Source: Lentisphaerae bacterium GWF2_45_14 (GTDB lineage Bacteria > Verrucomicrobiota > Lentisphaeria > Victivallales > GWF2-45-14). Taken from it: a stretch of 52,938 bases of DNA. The notes under the pieces were generated by a model. It saw nothing but the letters and a program-made list of their open reading frames with translations, had not been told where the DNA came from and did no database searches. Made by a program: the position numbers and the translations under genes. The DNA is taken from contig MHBG01000072.1 of assembly GCA_001804785.1 (NCBI GenBank), positions 1 to 52,938 of the forward strand. Direction: 5' to 3'. This document shows, piece by piece, positions 42,982 through 51,574 of this stretch (the stretch's first letter is position 1; every line of letters begins with the position of its first letter).

Positions 42982-43009
42982 ATTTTAAACAAAAATGATA
43001 TATTGTCAA
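42982..43009 (-). promoter_or_regulatory. Promoter of the dehydrogenase pair
   Basis: Minus strand consensus TTGACA (43004-43009), 16-base spacer, TAAAAT (42982-42987), about 27 bases of leader containing AGGAG. One copy of an 11-base direct repeat lies in the spacer. Confidence 0.6.
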
Positions 43010-43055
43010 TAATAGATTAGTCATAATTAAATGATAATACTTGGACAAAAATGAT
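42989..43055. repeat. 11-base direct repeat between divergent dehydrogenase and araC-type genes
   Basis: ACAAAAATGAT occurs at 42989-42999, inside the dehydrogenase promoter, and at 43045-43055, over the start codon of the AraC-family gene. The starts are 56 bases apart. Direct repeats are the usual binding target of AraC-type regulators. Confidence 0.5.
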
Positions 43056-43899
43056 TTCAGATTGGCTTGATCGTATATCCCCCGTGTTGAGGATTGCCGG
43101 ACAGGGCACATGGGGAAAGGGGCATGTGGAGGCGGCTCGGTGTATTTATGACCATGAGTTCGTTTATTTTGCGAATGGCGACTGCGAACTCGAATATGGC
43201 GGGAGAATTCTGAATTTTTCGACCGGCTCGTGGGCGATTATCGAACCAGGAATTCTTCATGCAAGCAGGGCCGTGAGCGAAAATGTCAGAAGGTATTGGA
43301 TACATTTCGACTGGGTATGGCATAATCCGGCGGCTGATCTTCCAGTCTGCGCATATGCTCCGGCAGAATTGGAAACGAAGCTTGTCAGGCCGCCGCCGGC
43401 ATTTGTCCCGCACGGACTGCTGCAAGGAAAAATAGCGGACGATTCGCTTATTCCCCGGACGCTGGATGAGATAATATCGTTAGATACCATCAGGGCGCGG
43501 GCACTCTTCCTGCAAGTATTAATAGAGATGTTTCTGCCCGCTAAAAACCGTCCCGCAGTGCGGAGTATTAATGAAAATCAGGCGTTTCGCTTGAAGGAAC
43601 TTCTTGACCGTATGCCGTCCCAGAATGAGAGCGTAAGGCAGATAAGTCAGGGGCTGGGCATGAGTTACGAACATGTTGAACGAATCTTCAAATCCTGTTT
43701 CGGCGTAAGTCCACTCGCGTACCTCAACCGGCTCAGAATCGAAAGGGCCAAAGGTCTGCTGTCTACGGGCCGTTATGCCGTTTCCGATGCCGCATTAGCC
43801 TCCGGTTTTAATGACAATGCCTATTTTTCGAGAGCGTTCAGGAAGCATACGGGAATCTCGCCCTCCGGCTTCATTCGAAAGTCTTTTATGTGTGGATGA
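43051..43899 (+). CDS. AraC-family transcriptional regulator
   Basis: 282 residues. The N-terminal 150 or so residues form a cupin-like effector domain (EFVYFANGDCELEYGGRILN, GSWAIIEPGILHAS, RRYWIHFDW). The C-terminal 100 carry the paired helix-turn-helix of the family (VRQISQGLGMSYEHVERIFK, then VSDAALASGFNDNAYFSRAF, ending GISPSGFIRK). It is divergent from the two MDR dehydrogenases and likely activates them when a sugar is bound. The region before the ATG has no clear ribosome-binding site. Its 3' end overlaps the convergent ABC-F gene by 14 bases. Confidence 0.92.
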   Translation: MISDWLDRISPVLRIAGQGTWGKGHVEAARCIYDHEFVYFANGDCELEYGGRILNFSTGSWAIIEPGILHASRAVSENVRRYWIHFDWVWHNPAADLPVCAYAPAELETKLVRPPPAFVPHGLLQGKIADDSLIPRTLDEIISLDTIRARALFLQVLIEMFLPAKNRPAVRSINENQAFRLKELLDRMPSQNESVRQISQGLGMSYEHVERIFKSCFGVSPLAYLNRLRIERAKGLLSTGRYAVSDAALASGFNDNAYFSRAFRKHTGISPSGFIRKSFMCG

Positions 43900-45838
43900 G
43901 GGCGTATTCGTTTTGGATCTCCTCAAATTCAAGCGCAGCTATTTCCCATTCTTCCGTAAGGCGCTTGACGTCATCTTCGGTTTCTCGAAGTCTCTTATTA
44001 ACAAACGCATAATCGGTGCCGGGCTGGTTTGCTATGAGAATTTCCGAGAGGGATACCTTTTCTTCCTCAAGTTTTTCAATGGCCTTTTCAATCCGGGAGA
44101 CTTTCTTTTCGGCGTCTTTTTTTATTTTCCCGAGTTCGCCGCGTCTGGTGGCCCTGTCGCGGCGCCGTTCCTTTTGTGCACTTGAGGATTGTTCCGCTTT
44201 ATTGTCTGCTGTTCCAATTCCTTCACTATTCGCTTTTTCAGCCTGTTTTTCCCTGTAATAATCATAATCTCCGCAGTAGCGGGCTATTCCCGGCGGCTCC
44301 ATCGCGATAATGGTCGAGACTGCTTTGCGGACGAATTCTATGTCGTGGCTTACCAAACATACAGTGCCATCGTAGTTTTTTACGGCGTCCTGGAGTGCCT
44401 CTCTCGCAGCGATATCAAGATGGGTCGTCGGTTCGTCAAGGACGAGGAAATTCGGAGGATTGACGAATATCCTCGCGAAGCAGAGTCGTATTTTTTCGCC
44501 GCCGCTCAGGACGGAACAGGTTTTTTCCGCGTTTTCGCCTGAGAATCCGAACGCGCCGAGAACGCCTCTTATCTTTTTCATTTCGGTGCCTTGCGGCGCG
44601 GCTCCCTTTACAATGTCCATTGCAGTTGAGTCAGGGGGAAGTATTTCGGCAAATTCCTGAGCCTGGTAACCGGTTATGACCTTGTGCCCGAGGATTCTTG
44701 TCCCGGCGGATGGCTGCATTCGGCCCGCGAGTATCTTGAGCAGTGTTGTTTTTCCGGTTCCGTTGTAACCGACAAGCCCTATTTTTTCGCCGCGTTCTAT
44801 ATTGAGGTCTACATCAGTCATTATCCAGTTAGACCCATCGTAGCTGTGGCCGACTTTTTCGAGTCTCAGCATTTCGACTCCCGAATGCGGGGCAGGGGGA
44901 ATCATGATGCTCCCCGAGTAGTGCAAATCGTGCGGGACATTTATATTTTCCATTTTATCGATTACTCTTATCCAGTTTTGCACCTGTGCCGCTTTGGTAT
45001 TTTTTGCGCGGAAACGCTCTATGCCGCGCTCCAGCTGTTCACGCTTTTTGTCCTGGTTTTTCTTTGCCGCTTCGAGTACTCTTATCTTTTCCTCCCTCTC
45101 TCTGATGTAGTAATCGTAGTCTCCCTGATAACGGGTCACGATGGCCCCGTTGATCTCAACGGTCACGTTCGTGAGACTTTTTAGAAGGAAGCGGTCGTGC
45201 GAGATAAGAAGAAGCGTACCCTGAAACGCTGAAAGGAATTTTCTGAGCCATTCTATGGCGGGGATGTCAAGGTAATTGGAAGGTTCATCGAGCATCAGGA
45301 GTGCGGGATCGGCTATCAGCGTTTTTGCGAGACAGGCGCGCATCTGCCAGCCGCCGCTGAAGCTGCCGAGCGGACGTTTGAGATCGCATGCCTTGAAGCC
45401 GAGCCCGCAAAGCGCGGCTTCCGCTCTGCTTCGCATCATATAACCGCCCAGCGCCTCGTATTTTACCTGAAGCTCGCCAAGCTCATTAAGGAGTTTTTCC
45501 TTATCTTCCGATGATTGAAGTCCCGACTCTATTTCTTCTATGCGCGAATGTATCTGGGAAAGTTCCGGCAGCGAATCACTTACGAAGTCAACGAGGATTT
45601 TCTCAAGGCCGTAGTCGCTCAAATTCTGACGCAGGTAGCCCATCCTCATATCCTTTGGCATGAGGACGGTTCCTTTTTCAGCATATATCTCGCCGGTGAT
45701 GATTCCGAAGAGCGTGCTTTTTCCTGCCCCGTTCGGTCCTACTATTCCGGCGCGTTCGCCGCTGTTTATGCGCAGAGAAACATCGCGTAGAATTTCTCGT
45801 GCCCCATAACTTTTTGATATATTTACAAAGTCTATCAT
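43886..45838 (-). CDS. ABC-F family ATPase (ribosome-associated translation factor type)
   Basis: 650 residues from the ATG at 45838; the open frame continues 36 residues upstream into murG without homology, and the chosen ATG forms an ATGA overlap with the murG stop. Two ABC domains without membrane helices: the first has GPNGAGKST and SFSGGWQMR, the second GYNGTGKTT and VLSGGEKIR, each with its Walker B (LLMLDEPSNYLD, FLVLDEPTTHLD). They are joined by the family linker rich in lysine and glutamate. A C-terminal coiled coil (about 555-640, KIEKAIEKLEEEK-like) resembles Uup/YfmR. ABC-F proteins act on the ribosome E site, relieving stalls or giving antibiotic resistance; the subgroup cannot be fixed here. 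Confidence 0.92.
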   Translation of the reverse strand: MIDFVNISKSYGAREILRDVSLRINSGERAGIVGPNGAGKSTLFGIITGEIYAEKGTVLMPKDMRMGYLRQNLSDYGLEKILVDFVSDSLPELSQIHSRIEEIESGLQSSEDKEKLLNELGELQVKYEALGGYMMRSRAEAALCGLGFKACDLKRPLGSFSGGWQMRACLAKTLIADPALLMLDEPSNYLDIPAIEWLRKFLSAFQGTLLLISHDRFLLKSLTNVTVEINGAIVTRYQGDYDYYIREREEKIRVLEAAKKNQDKKREQLERGIERFRAKNTKAAQVQNWIRVIDKMENINVPHDLHYSGSIMIPPAPHSGVEMLRLEKVGHSYDGSNWIMTDVDLNIERGEKIGLVGYNGTGKTTLLKILAGRMQPSAGTRILGHKVITGYQAQEFAEILPPDSTAMDIVKGAAPQGTEMKKIRGVLGAFGFSGENAEKTCSVLSGGEKIRLCFARIFVNPPNFLVLDEPTTHLDIAAREALQDAVKNYDGTVCLVSHDIEFVRKAVSTIIAMEPPGIARYCGDYDYYREKQAEKANSEGIGTADNKAEQSSSAQKERRRDRATRRGELGKIKKDAEKKVSRIEKAIEKLEEEKVSLSEILIANQPGTDYAFVNKRLRETEDDVKRLTEEWEIAALEFEEIQNEYALIHT

Positions 45839-46965
45839 GTTATAATTGATGCAATCCGGCTCAGGACATCCGCGGCCGCGTCGGGCTTTGCCAGTGCTTT
45901 GTTTTTCAAGCCGGCCTCCCGGTATCTTTCCGGGCTTGTTGCCCATGAATGGAGTATGTTGCTCACATTTACGATGGTGCAGTCACCATCGTAAAGTACT
46001 TCTGCCCCGCCTTCAGACGCGAGGTATGCGGCATTGTCATCCTGATGATGGTCTGCAGCGTAGGGGTACGGCACTAGGACGGCGTATTTTCCGAAACATG
46101 CTATTTCTGATATGCTGCTTCCGCCCGCCCTGCATATTATGAGATCAGCGGCAGAGTAAAAGAGCGGCATTTCTTCGGTCTTTTCAAGGATGAGGCCTTG
46201 GAACTTTGCCCCGGAATAGATTTTTTCAACTCCGATATTTTTCCCTGCCCCGGTAAGGTGAACTACCTGAAAAACGGGTTCTTTCTGTTTCATAAGCGAC
46301 TGAGGAATAATCTCATTGAAAGTTTTTGCCCCCTGACTTCCCCCGAATATTAGAAGTAACGGCAGCGAATCCGTGAATGTCGTCCCGAAAGAACTGTTTA
46401 TTTTCTGGTAGGCTTCTTTTCTTGAGATCGCGCAATGGCCTATTTCATGCCTGACCGGAAGCCCGGTAAGCGACATCGGGCACTTGCACGCGTCAGGATT
46501 AACCGCAGGAAACGATAGAAAAAGATGCTTTGCACGCATGCTCAGAAAAAGATTGGCGCGGCCCAGACGCGCATTCCCGTCATGTAGAAAAAGAGGGATG
46601 CCCAGAGTCCATGCCGCAAATGACGATGGCGCCGACGCAAAGCTTCCCATCGCAAGGAACGCGTCCGGCCGGAACCTCGAAAGCCTTGTTCTTGCTTTTA
46701 CCAAACCAGATACGAATTTATGTGCGAATTTCAGCGCAGCCAACGGACCTCTGGGGCGCGGGGCCGATTGTATTATGACGGAACCTATTCCGCGCTTCGC
46801 TGCTATTTCAGACTGGGCCTGTGAATCGTTTCCGCTTAAAAGTAGAAGTACCTCGCCCCCGTCCTTCTTGAATTTTTCTGCAATTGTGAGCCCGGGGTAG
46901 AAGTGCCCGCCTGTTCCGCCGCATGTGATTGCCAGCTTCTTTAATTTATCCGATACTGTATTCAT
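45835..46965 (-). CDS. murG: UDP-GlcNAc:undecaprenyl-PP-MurNAc-pentapeptide GlcNAc transferase
   Basis: 376 residues from the ATG at 46965 (AGGA upstream); an earlier in-frame start adds an unconserved 18 residues. MurG converts lipid I to lipid II on the inner face of the membrane. Signatures: CGGTGGHFYPGL (first G loop), FLHDGNARLGRAN (where most bacteria have HEQN), IFGGSQGAKTFN, and CRAGGSSISEIACFGK then PYPYAADHHQDDNA for UDP-GlcNAc binding. It lies outside a division/cell-wall cluster and is coupled to an ABC-F gene. The HDGN variant is a lineage feature or local drift. Confidence 0.92.
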   Translation of the reverse strand: MNTVSDKLKKLAITCGGTGGHFYPGLTIAEKFKKDGGEVLLLLSGNDSQAQSEIAAKRGIGSVIIQSAPRPRGPLAALKFAHKFVSGLVKARTRLSRFRPDAFLAMGSFASAPSSFAAWTLGIPLFLHDGNARLGRANLFLSMRAKHLFLSFPAVNPDACKCPMSLTGLPVRHEIGHCAISRKEAYQKINSSFGTTFTDSLPLLLIFGGSQGAKTFNEIIPQSLMKQKEPVFQVVHLTGAGKNIGVEKIYSGAKFQGLILEKTEEMPLFYSAADLIICRAGGSSISEIACFGKYAVLVPYPYAADHHQDDNAAYLASEGGAEVLYDGDCTIVNVSNILHSWATSPERYREAGLKNKALAKPDAAADVLSRIASIIT

Positions 46966-46991
46966 TATAATATATCCTGTAAAACCTATAC

Positions 46992-47019
46992 AATATATTG
47001 GAACGTCCGGAAGCCGCAA
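46992..47019 (-). promoter_or_regulatory. Candidate murG promoter
   Basis: Minus strand TTGCGG (47014-47019), 16-base spacer, TATATT (46992-46997), about 20 bases of leader to the ATG at 46965. Confidence 0.4.
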
Positions 47020-47141
47020 CTGCTACTCTCAAAAATAACATGAAAAACATGAAAGAGGCCTGTCGCCAATCGCCGACGTAGCCGACGTAACGGCTTTCAT
47101 AAACGGATTCATCCTCTGGCTTTTCAATGACAAAAAATCAG

Positions 47142-47171
47142 AAAAAAAGACTGCCGCCTTGCGCGTCGGCA
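47142..47171 (-). terminator. Probable terminator of the icd-nhaD operon
   Basis: On the minus strand TGCCG and CGGCA can pair (alternatively CTTGC with GCAAG), followed by GTC and seven T. It lies about 45 bases after the antiporter stop. Just beyond it, at 47081-47100, is an imperfect duplication GCCGACGTA-GCCGACGTA of no known role. Confidence 0.5.
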
Positions 47172-47212
47172 AGTGAAATGAGTGAAAAAAATCTTCGACG
47201 GGAGGGCTGCTC

Positions 47213-48625
47213 CTAGCGGCAGAGCACGAAATATCTGATGGAAATGTAAATGGACGCTACCACCATGCTTCCGAAAGTGATAGGTACGCTGTAAGCCATG
47301 AATCGTTTGAAGGTTATTTTGAGTCCTGATTTTTCCGCTATTCCGGCGATGACCAGATTAGCGGCAGCACCCACGATTGTGCCGTTGCCGCCGAGGCACA
47401 CCGCAAGCGCAAGTCCCCACCACATAAGGTGCTGGTTCTGGAGACTTCCCGCAAATGACGGTACATCGGCTATATATGTAGACACTATCGAGACCATCGC
47501 CGCAGTAAAGGAAACGTTGTTCATGATGGCGGCGGATATGCTGCTGGCCCACATGACGAAGAGTACGGTCAGGAGAGGGTTCCAGCTGTGGGTAAAGTTC
47601 AGTATAGAGCCGAGAGCCTTTATCAGGTTCGCATTGTCGGCGCCGCTGACGAGTATGAAAAGGCCGATGAAGAAAAACAATGTGGCCCATTCCACCTTTT
47701 CAAATGCATGGTCGATATCCACTTTGCATACCATCAGTGCCGCGGCAGCCCCGCTCATTGCGACTATCGAGGGTTGTAGATGAAGCGACCCATGGATTAG
47801 AAAGCCTAGGATTGTGAATATCATAACAAGTCCGCCGCGTCTGAGGTTGCTCATGTCGGTGATGGCTGCCATTTCATTGAGTTCCATTATTTTGGCTCTT
47901 TTCTCTACGGTGACCTGAAGGTGCTTATGATAATGCATATATAGGAAGGTCATGTAAAGCGCCATTATGATGATGACAACCGGAGTCATGTTCCATATGA
48001 AGGACATGAAGTCGAGGTTTGCGATAGACCCGATTATAAGGTTGGGCGGGTCTCCGATCAAGGTTGCTGTTCCGCCGATATTTGATGCGAGAGTCTCCGC
48101 CATGAGGTATGGAAGGACTGGCACGCCAAGCTCAGCCGCTACCACAAGTGTTACGGGGCCTACCAGAAGGACGGTGGTTACATTGTCAAGGAAGGCGGAA
48201 AGAATGGCGGTTGCCGCAACCAGCAGAAGCATCATTCGCATCGGACAGCCTTTGGATATTTTTGCGCATTTGATTGCGACAAACTGAAAAAGACCCGTCT
48301 TACTGAGAATATTTACAAGAATCATCATTCCGGCGAGGGTGAAGACGACGTCGAAGTTCACATAACGAGAGTATATATCCAGTTTTGCGTATTTATCGTC
48401 TCGCGCGATGATTCCTTGTTCGATGATATGCGACATGCTTTGTTTCGAATCTTTTACAACCGACTGCGCACCGTTGTCTTTCGATGGCATATGGCCCGGC
48501 CCTTCGAGCACGAATATGAGCATAAGTGACGCGCCGAGCAACGCTGCGGTCGTTTTATGGACTTTTTCTGATGCTATAAGAATATAAGTTCCGAAAAATA
48601 TTATGACGGCGAACCAGAAAATCAT
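47213..48625 (-). CDS. NhaD-type Na+/H+ antiporter (ion transporter superfamily)
   Basis: 470 residues with about twelve hydrophobic helices. Typical NhaD/ArsB-like segments: FTLAGMMILVNILSKTGLF, FLDNVTTVLLVGPVTL, SNIGGTATLIGDPPNLIIGS, and a repeat-like second half with MNNVSFTAAMVSI and GGNGTIVGAAANLV. NhaD exports Na+ or Li+ in exchange for H+; an anion carrier of the same superfamily is possible but the DPPN motif favours NhaD. The gene begins three bases after a PTS-IIA/CBS gene, so the two form a unit, which suggests nucleotide or phospho-control of transport. Confidence 0.82.
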   Translation of the reverse strand: MIFWFAVIIFFGTYILIASEKVHKTTAALLGASLMLIFVLEGPGHMPSKDNGAQSVVKDSKQSMSHIIEQGIIARDDKYAKLDIYSRYVNFDVVFTLAGMMILVNILSKTGLFQFVAIKCAKISKGCPMRMMLLLVAATAILSAFLDNVTTVLLVGPVTLVVAAELGVPVLPYLMAETLASNIGGTATLIGDPPNLIIGSIANLDFMSFIWNMTPVVIIIMALYMTFLYMHYHKHLQVTVEKRAKIMELNEMAAITDMSNLRRGGLVMIFTILGFLIHGSLHLQPSIVAMSGAAAALMVCKVDIDHAFEKVEWATLFFFIGLFILVSGADNANLIKALGSILNFTHSWNPLLTVLFVMWASSISAAIMNNVSFTAAMVSIVSTYIADVPSFAGSLQNQHLMWWGLALAVCLGGNGTIVGAAANLVIAGIAEKSGLKITFKRFMAYSVPITFGSMVVASIYISIRYFVLCR

Positions 48626-48628
48626 TTT

Positions 48629-49543
48629 TTAACCTCTCAGTACTTTCTGTACGATCTCCAGCATCGTTACGATTCCTACAAGTTGTTTATGCTCGTCGGT
48701 GATAAAAATATTAAGGAACTCATTCTTTATCAGCATAAGCGCAAGCTGTATCAGCGGGGTAGAAAGCTCAGCAACTGCCCTCGGTTCTCTTATATACTCG
48801 TCCACCGTTATTTTATCTTCATTCGTGAGAATATGCTGGAACGGCTCGAAGCCGGAAATTATTTTTACATTGTCCAGAATCATATAATGTGCGGGCAAGC
48901 TTTTTCTAAGGATATTTTCCGAATCAAGAACGCCAATAAATCTTTTTCCCGAATCAAGTACCGGCAGTTGGGTTTTTGAATATTTTGAAAACATGTCCAG
49001 CGCCTCCGACAGAGGCGTACCTGATAGTACATAGGGGAATGCCGAATCCATTATGTCTTCAGCCGTTATCTCTTTTTTGAGGATGACATTTTCGGCATCA
49101 AGGAGTGCGTTGAACTCATTCCCGTCGCGACAAGAGGTAAGTCTTGAGACGGAGCCGCCATTTTTGATGACGAATCTTGAAAAAGCGGCGAGTGTCTTGA
49201 GATAGGTATCCGAAGTTTTTTCGGATACGAGCGACATGATGACTACGTGCGAGAGGTCTTTGTCATTGTTTTTCAGGAGCACCGGGCTGTCAGGAATTCC
49301 TACGATGATATAGAGATCATCAAAAAGAGGACTTCGTAAATGCGGAAGTGCCGCGCCTTTTTCATACGGGATAGAGAAGGCATCCTCTCTTTTTACCATT
49401 TCGGAAGCTATCTTCTCGGGATCGATATCCTGCTTTATTTCACCAGCTGCTTTTTCGAGCATACTTTTATAAATGGACTGACGGTCACCTACTGGAATTC
49501 CCTTGAAAAAAAGGTCCGGATTCAGAATCGATGACAGCTTCAT
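48629..49543 (-). CDS. PTS EIIA domain fused to a CBS-domain pair
   Basis: 304 residues. Residues 1-150 are a fructose/mannitol-type EIIA-like domain with the phosphorylatable histidine in ALPHLRSPLF (His68). About 162-300 are two CBS motifs (DIMDSAFPYVLSGTPLSEAL, LPVLDSGKRFIGVLDSENIL; FLNIFITDEHKQLVGIVTML), which bind adenine nucleotides. No EIIB or EIIC is nearby, so this is a regulatory rather than sugar-transport EIIA. Located three bases before the NhaD-type antiporter and 20 bases after icd, it is likely to gate the antiporter according to energy state. GGGGGAT precedes the ATG. Confidence 0.85.
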   Translation of the reverse strand: MKLSSILNPDLFFKGIPVGDRQSIYKSMLEKAAGEIKQDIDPEKIASEMVKREDAFSIPYEKGAALPHLRSPLFDDLYIIVGIPDSPVLLKNNDKDLSHVVIMSLVSEKTSDTYLKTLAAFSRFVIKNGGSVSRLTSCRDGNEFNALLDAENVILKKEITAEDIMDSAFPYVLSGTPLSEALDMFSKYSKTQLPVLDSGKRFIGVLDSENILRKSLPAHYMILDNVKIISGFEPFQHILTNEDKITVDEYIREPRAVAELSTPLIQLALMLIKNEFLNIFITDEHKQLVGIVTMLEIVQKVLRG

Positions 49544-49563
49544 TTGTATCCCCCATTTTTTAT

Positions 49564-50817
49564 TTACATATTATCAACGACAGCCTTTGCGAAGCCGGAG
49601 CATGAAAGCTCTGTCGCCCCCTCCATAAGCCTTGCGAAGTCATATGTTACAAGCTTCTTTGATATGGCGTTTTCTATACCTTTTACGATAAGGTCGGCGG
49701 CCTCGTGCCAGCCGATGTGGCGCAGAAGCATTTCCCCTGAGAGTACGAGCGAGGAGGGATTGACCTTGTCGAGATCAGCATATTTCGGAGCGGTTCCGTG
49801 AGTTGCTTCGAACATCGCCAGGCCGCTTTCGTAATTAATATTCGCTCCGGGCGCGATGCCAATCCCGCCGACGCATGCGGCAAGCGCGTCGGAAACATAA
49901 TCGCCGTTGAGGTTGAGTGTCGCGATTACATCATAATCCTCGGGACGCGTGAGTATCTGCTGGAGGAATGCGTCGCAGATGCAGTCTTTCACGAGTATTT
50001 TTCCGGCGGGAGCGGCCCCCCCTTCGAGGTCGGGCCAGCATACCGCTTGGTCGGCAAACTCTTTGCGGACGAGGTTATAGCCCCATTCCTTGAAGCTGCC
50101 TTCGGTGAACTTCATGATGTTGCCCTTGTGGACGATTGTAACGCTTTTGCGTTTCTGTGCGACGGCGTAATTCATCGCCGCTCTGACGAGGCGTTCGGTG
50201 CCTTCCTTGGAAACGGGTTTTATGCCGATGCTGGAGGATTCGGGGAAGCGTATTTTGGTGACGTTCATTTCTTTAATGAGGAAGTCGATGATTTTTTTAG
50301 CTTCGGGCGTACCTGTCTGCCACTCGATGCCCGCATAGATGTCCTCGGAGTTTTCGCGGAAGACGACCATATCGGTTTTTTCAGGTGATTTCACGGGGGA
50401 GGGGACACCCTTGAAATATTTGACCGGCCTGAGGCAGACATAGAGGTCGAGCATCTGGCGGAGCGCCACGTTGAGCGACCTTATTCCGCCCCCGACGGGT
50501 GTTGTCAGCGGGCCTTTTATGGATATTTTGAATTCCTTGACCGCCTCGACTGTTTCGTCTGGGAGGCAGTTGTTGTTGCCGTATATGCTGACGGCCTTTT
50601 CCCCGGCGAAGACTTCCATCCATGCGATGGAGCGTTTGCCCCCGTAAGCCTTATTAATGGCACTGTTCCATATGTGCATGGCCGCTTTTGTAATGTCCGG
50701 GCCGATGCCGTCGCCTTCCATAAAAGCTATGATAGGGTTGTTGGGAACATTGAGTTTTCCATCTTGGGAGGCGGTTATTTTTTCGCCCGCCGGAACTTTT
50801 ATCTTATCATATTTCAT
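49564..50817 (-). CDS. icd: NADP-dependent isocitrate dehydrogenase
   Basis: 417 residues, the same length and form as the E. coli enzyme, which oxidatively decarboxylates isocitrate to 2-oxoglutarate. Substrate loop: [17 protein letters not shown], with [14 protein letters not shown] downstream. The cofactor region GTAPKYA and TYDFARLM retains the lysine-tyrosine and tyrosine-arginine pairs used to bind the NADP phosphate. AAAGG lies before the ATG. It is first in a run with the EIIA-CBS and antiporter genes; no other TCA gene is present. Confidence 0.96.
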   Translation of the reverse strand: MKYDKIKVPAGEKITASQDGKLNVPNNPIIAFMEGDGIGPDITKAAMHIWNSAINKAYGGKRSIAWMEVFAGEKAVSIYGNNNCLPDETVEAVKEFKISIKGPLTTPVGGGIRSLNVALRQMLDLYVCLRPVKYFKGVPSPVKSPEKTDMVVFRENSEDIYAGIEWQTGTPEAKKIIDFLIKEMNVTKIRFPESSSIGIKPVSKEGTERLVRAAMNYAVAQKRKSVTIVHKGNIMKFTEGSFKEWGYNLVRKEFADQAVCWPDLEGGAAPAGKILVKDCICDAFLQQILTRPEDYDVIATLNLNGDYVSDALAACVGGIGIAPGANINYESGLAMFEATHGTAPKYADLDKVNPSSLVLSGEMLLRHIGWHEAADLIVKGIENAISKKLVTYDFARLMEGATELSCSGFAKAVVDNM

Positions 50818-50841
50818 TATATTTGCCTTTCAAGTTGCTAA

Positions 50842-50869
50842 AAGATACCACACCTGAGGCAAATTCCAA
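50842..50869 (-). promoter_or_regulatory. Candidate icd promoter
   Basis: Minus strand TTGGAA (50864-50869), 16-base spacer, TATCTT (50842-50847), leader of about 18 bases. Confidence 0.35.
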
Positions 50870-50911
50870 ATACCGCTTGCATCTGAAACCGCGATTTTAT
50901 ATGCCGCCTCG

Positions 50912-50939
50912 TTGAAAGAAAAGAATTTAATAATATAGT
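50912..50939 (+). promoter_or_regulatory. Candidate promoter of the six-helix membrane protein gene
   Basis: TTGAAA (50912-50917), 16-base spacer, TATAGT (50934-50939), about 38 bases of leader with AAGGAAAGG before the ATG at 50984. Confidence 0.45.
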
Positions 50940-50983
50940 CAAGGTCGGTATGGGGACAACTGTTGTGAAGGAAAGGTCTTGCC

Positions 50984-51574
50984 ATGTCTAAACCAAGAGA
51001 GCATTTGCATTTTATCATGATCCCTGCCGTTGCTGCTGTGTTGTATTTTATTATTGTTTTTGCTGTAATGCCAAAAACTTTATCTTCAATTTTATGGGAG
51101 GCTGTTTTAGTCCTGTTTTGTGAATGGTTCTTAACATTCAGATTAATGACTCTGTTTTACAAGTACAATAGACTTAAACAGCTTGTTGTTTTATTGCTCC
51201 TGTGCATGTCTGTCTGTTTTTCCGTCCTGTTGATAAAAAACGTAAATACTCCGGCTGTAAATGCACTGGCCGTCGGAGGACTATTCATTACGACAGTGTA
51301 TTGGCTGAATATCATGGATTTTTTCATGATCAGAAAAGACGAAGCTATATCACCTCTAGGGGTAATGTTTTTAATCATTGGTTCCAAGGCATTTCTAATA
51401 ATAACAGGATTAGCCGTAGGCTGTATTTTATTCAATAATTTATCGCAGAATATCGCCGTGATGATAATGGGCGGTTTTTTAATGGGCTATTTGTTTATCG
51501 ACTACTTTTTGAAAAACCATATTTCTATGGAAAGAAAAGGAGATAAGGACGCTGGCGATAGTCGAATGAAATAA
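50984..51574 (+). CDS. Six-helix membrane protein of unknown function
   Basis: 196 residues, not recognised. Hydrophobic helices at about 10-30, 34-55, 65-85, 92-114, 125-150 and 156-177, with a short charged C-terminal tail (MERKGDKDAGDSRMK). No transporter, enzyme or sensor motif is visible. An AAGGAAAGG ribosome-binding region and a fair promoter support it. Its last 73 bases overlap the end of the convergent M50-like gene on the other strand. Composition is somewhat more AT-rich than its neighbours. Confidence 0.7.
   Translation: MSKPREHLHFIMIPAVAAVLYFIIVFAVMPKTLSSILWEAVLVLFCEWFLTFRLMTLFYKYNRLKQLVVLLLLCMSVCFSVLLIKNVNTPAVNALAVGGLFITTVYWLNIMDFFMIRKDEAISPLGVMFLIIGSKAFLIITGLAVGCILFNNLSQNIAVMIMGGFLMGYLFIDYFLKNHISMERKGDKDAGDSRMK

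Noticed and set aside
45839-45946. 36-residue extension of the ABC-F protein
   Set aside because: It is read inside murG in another frame and has no family similarity; the ATGA overlap supports the later start.
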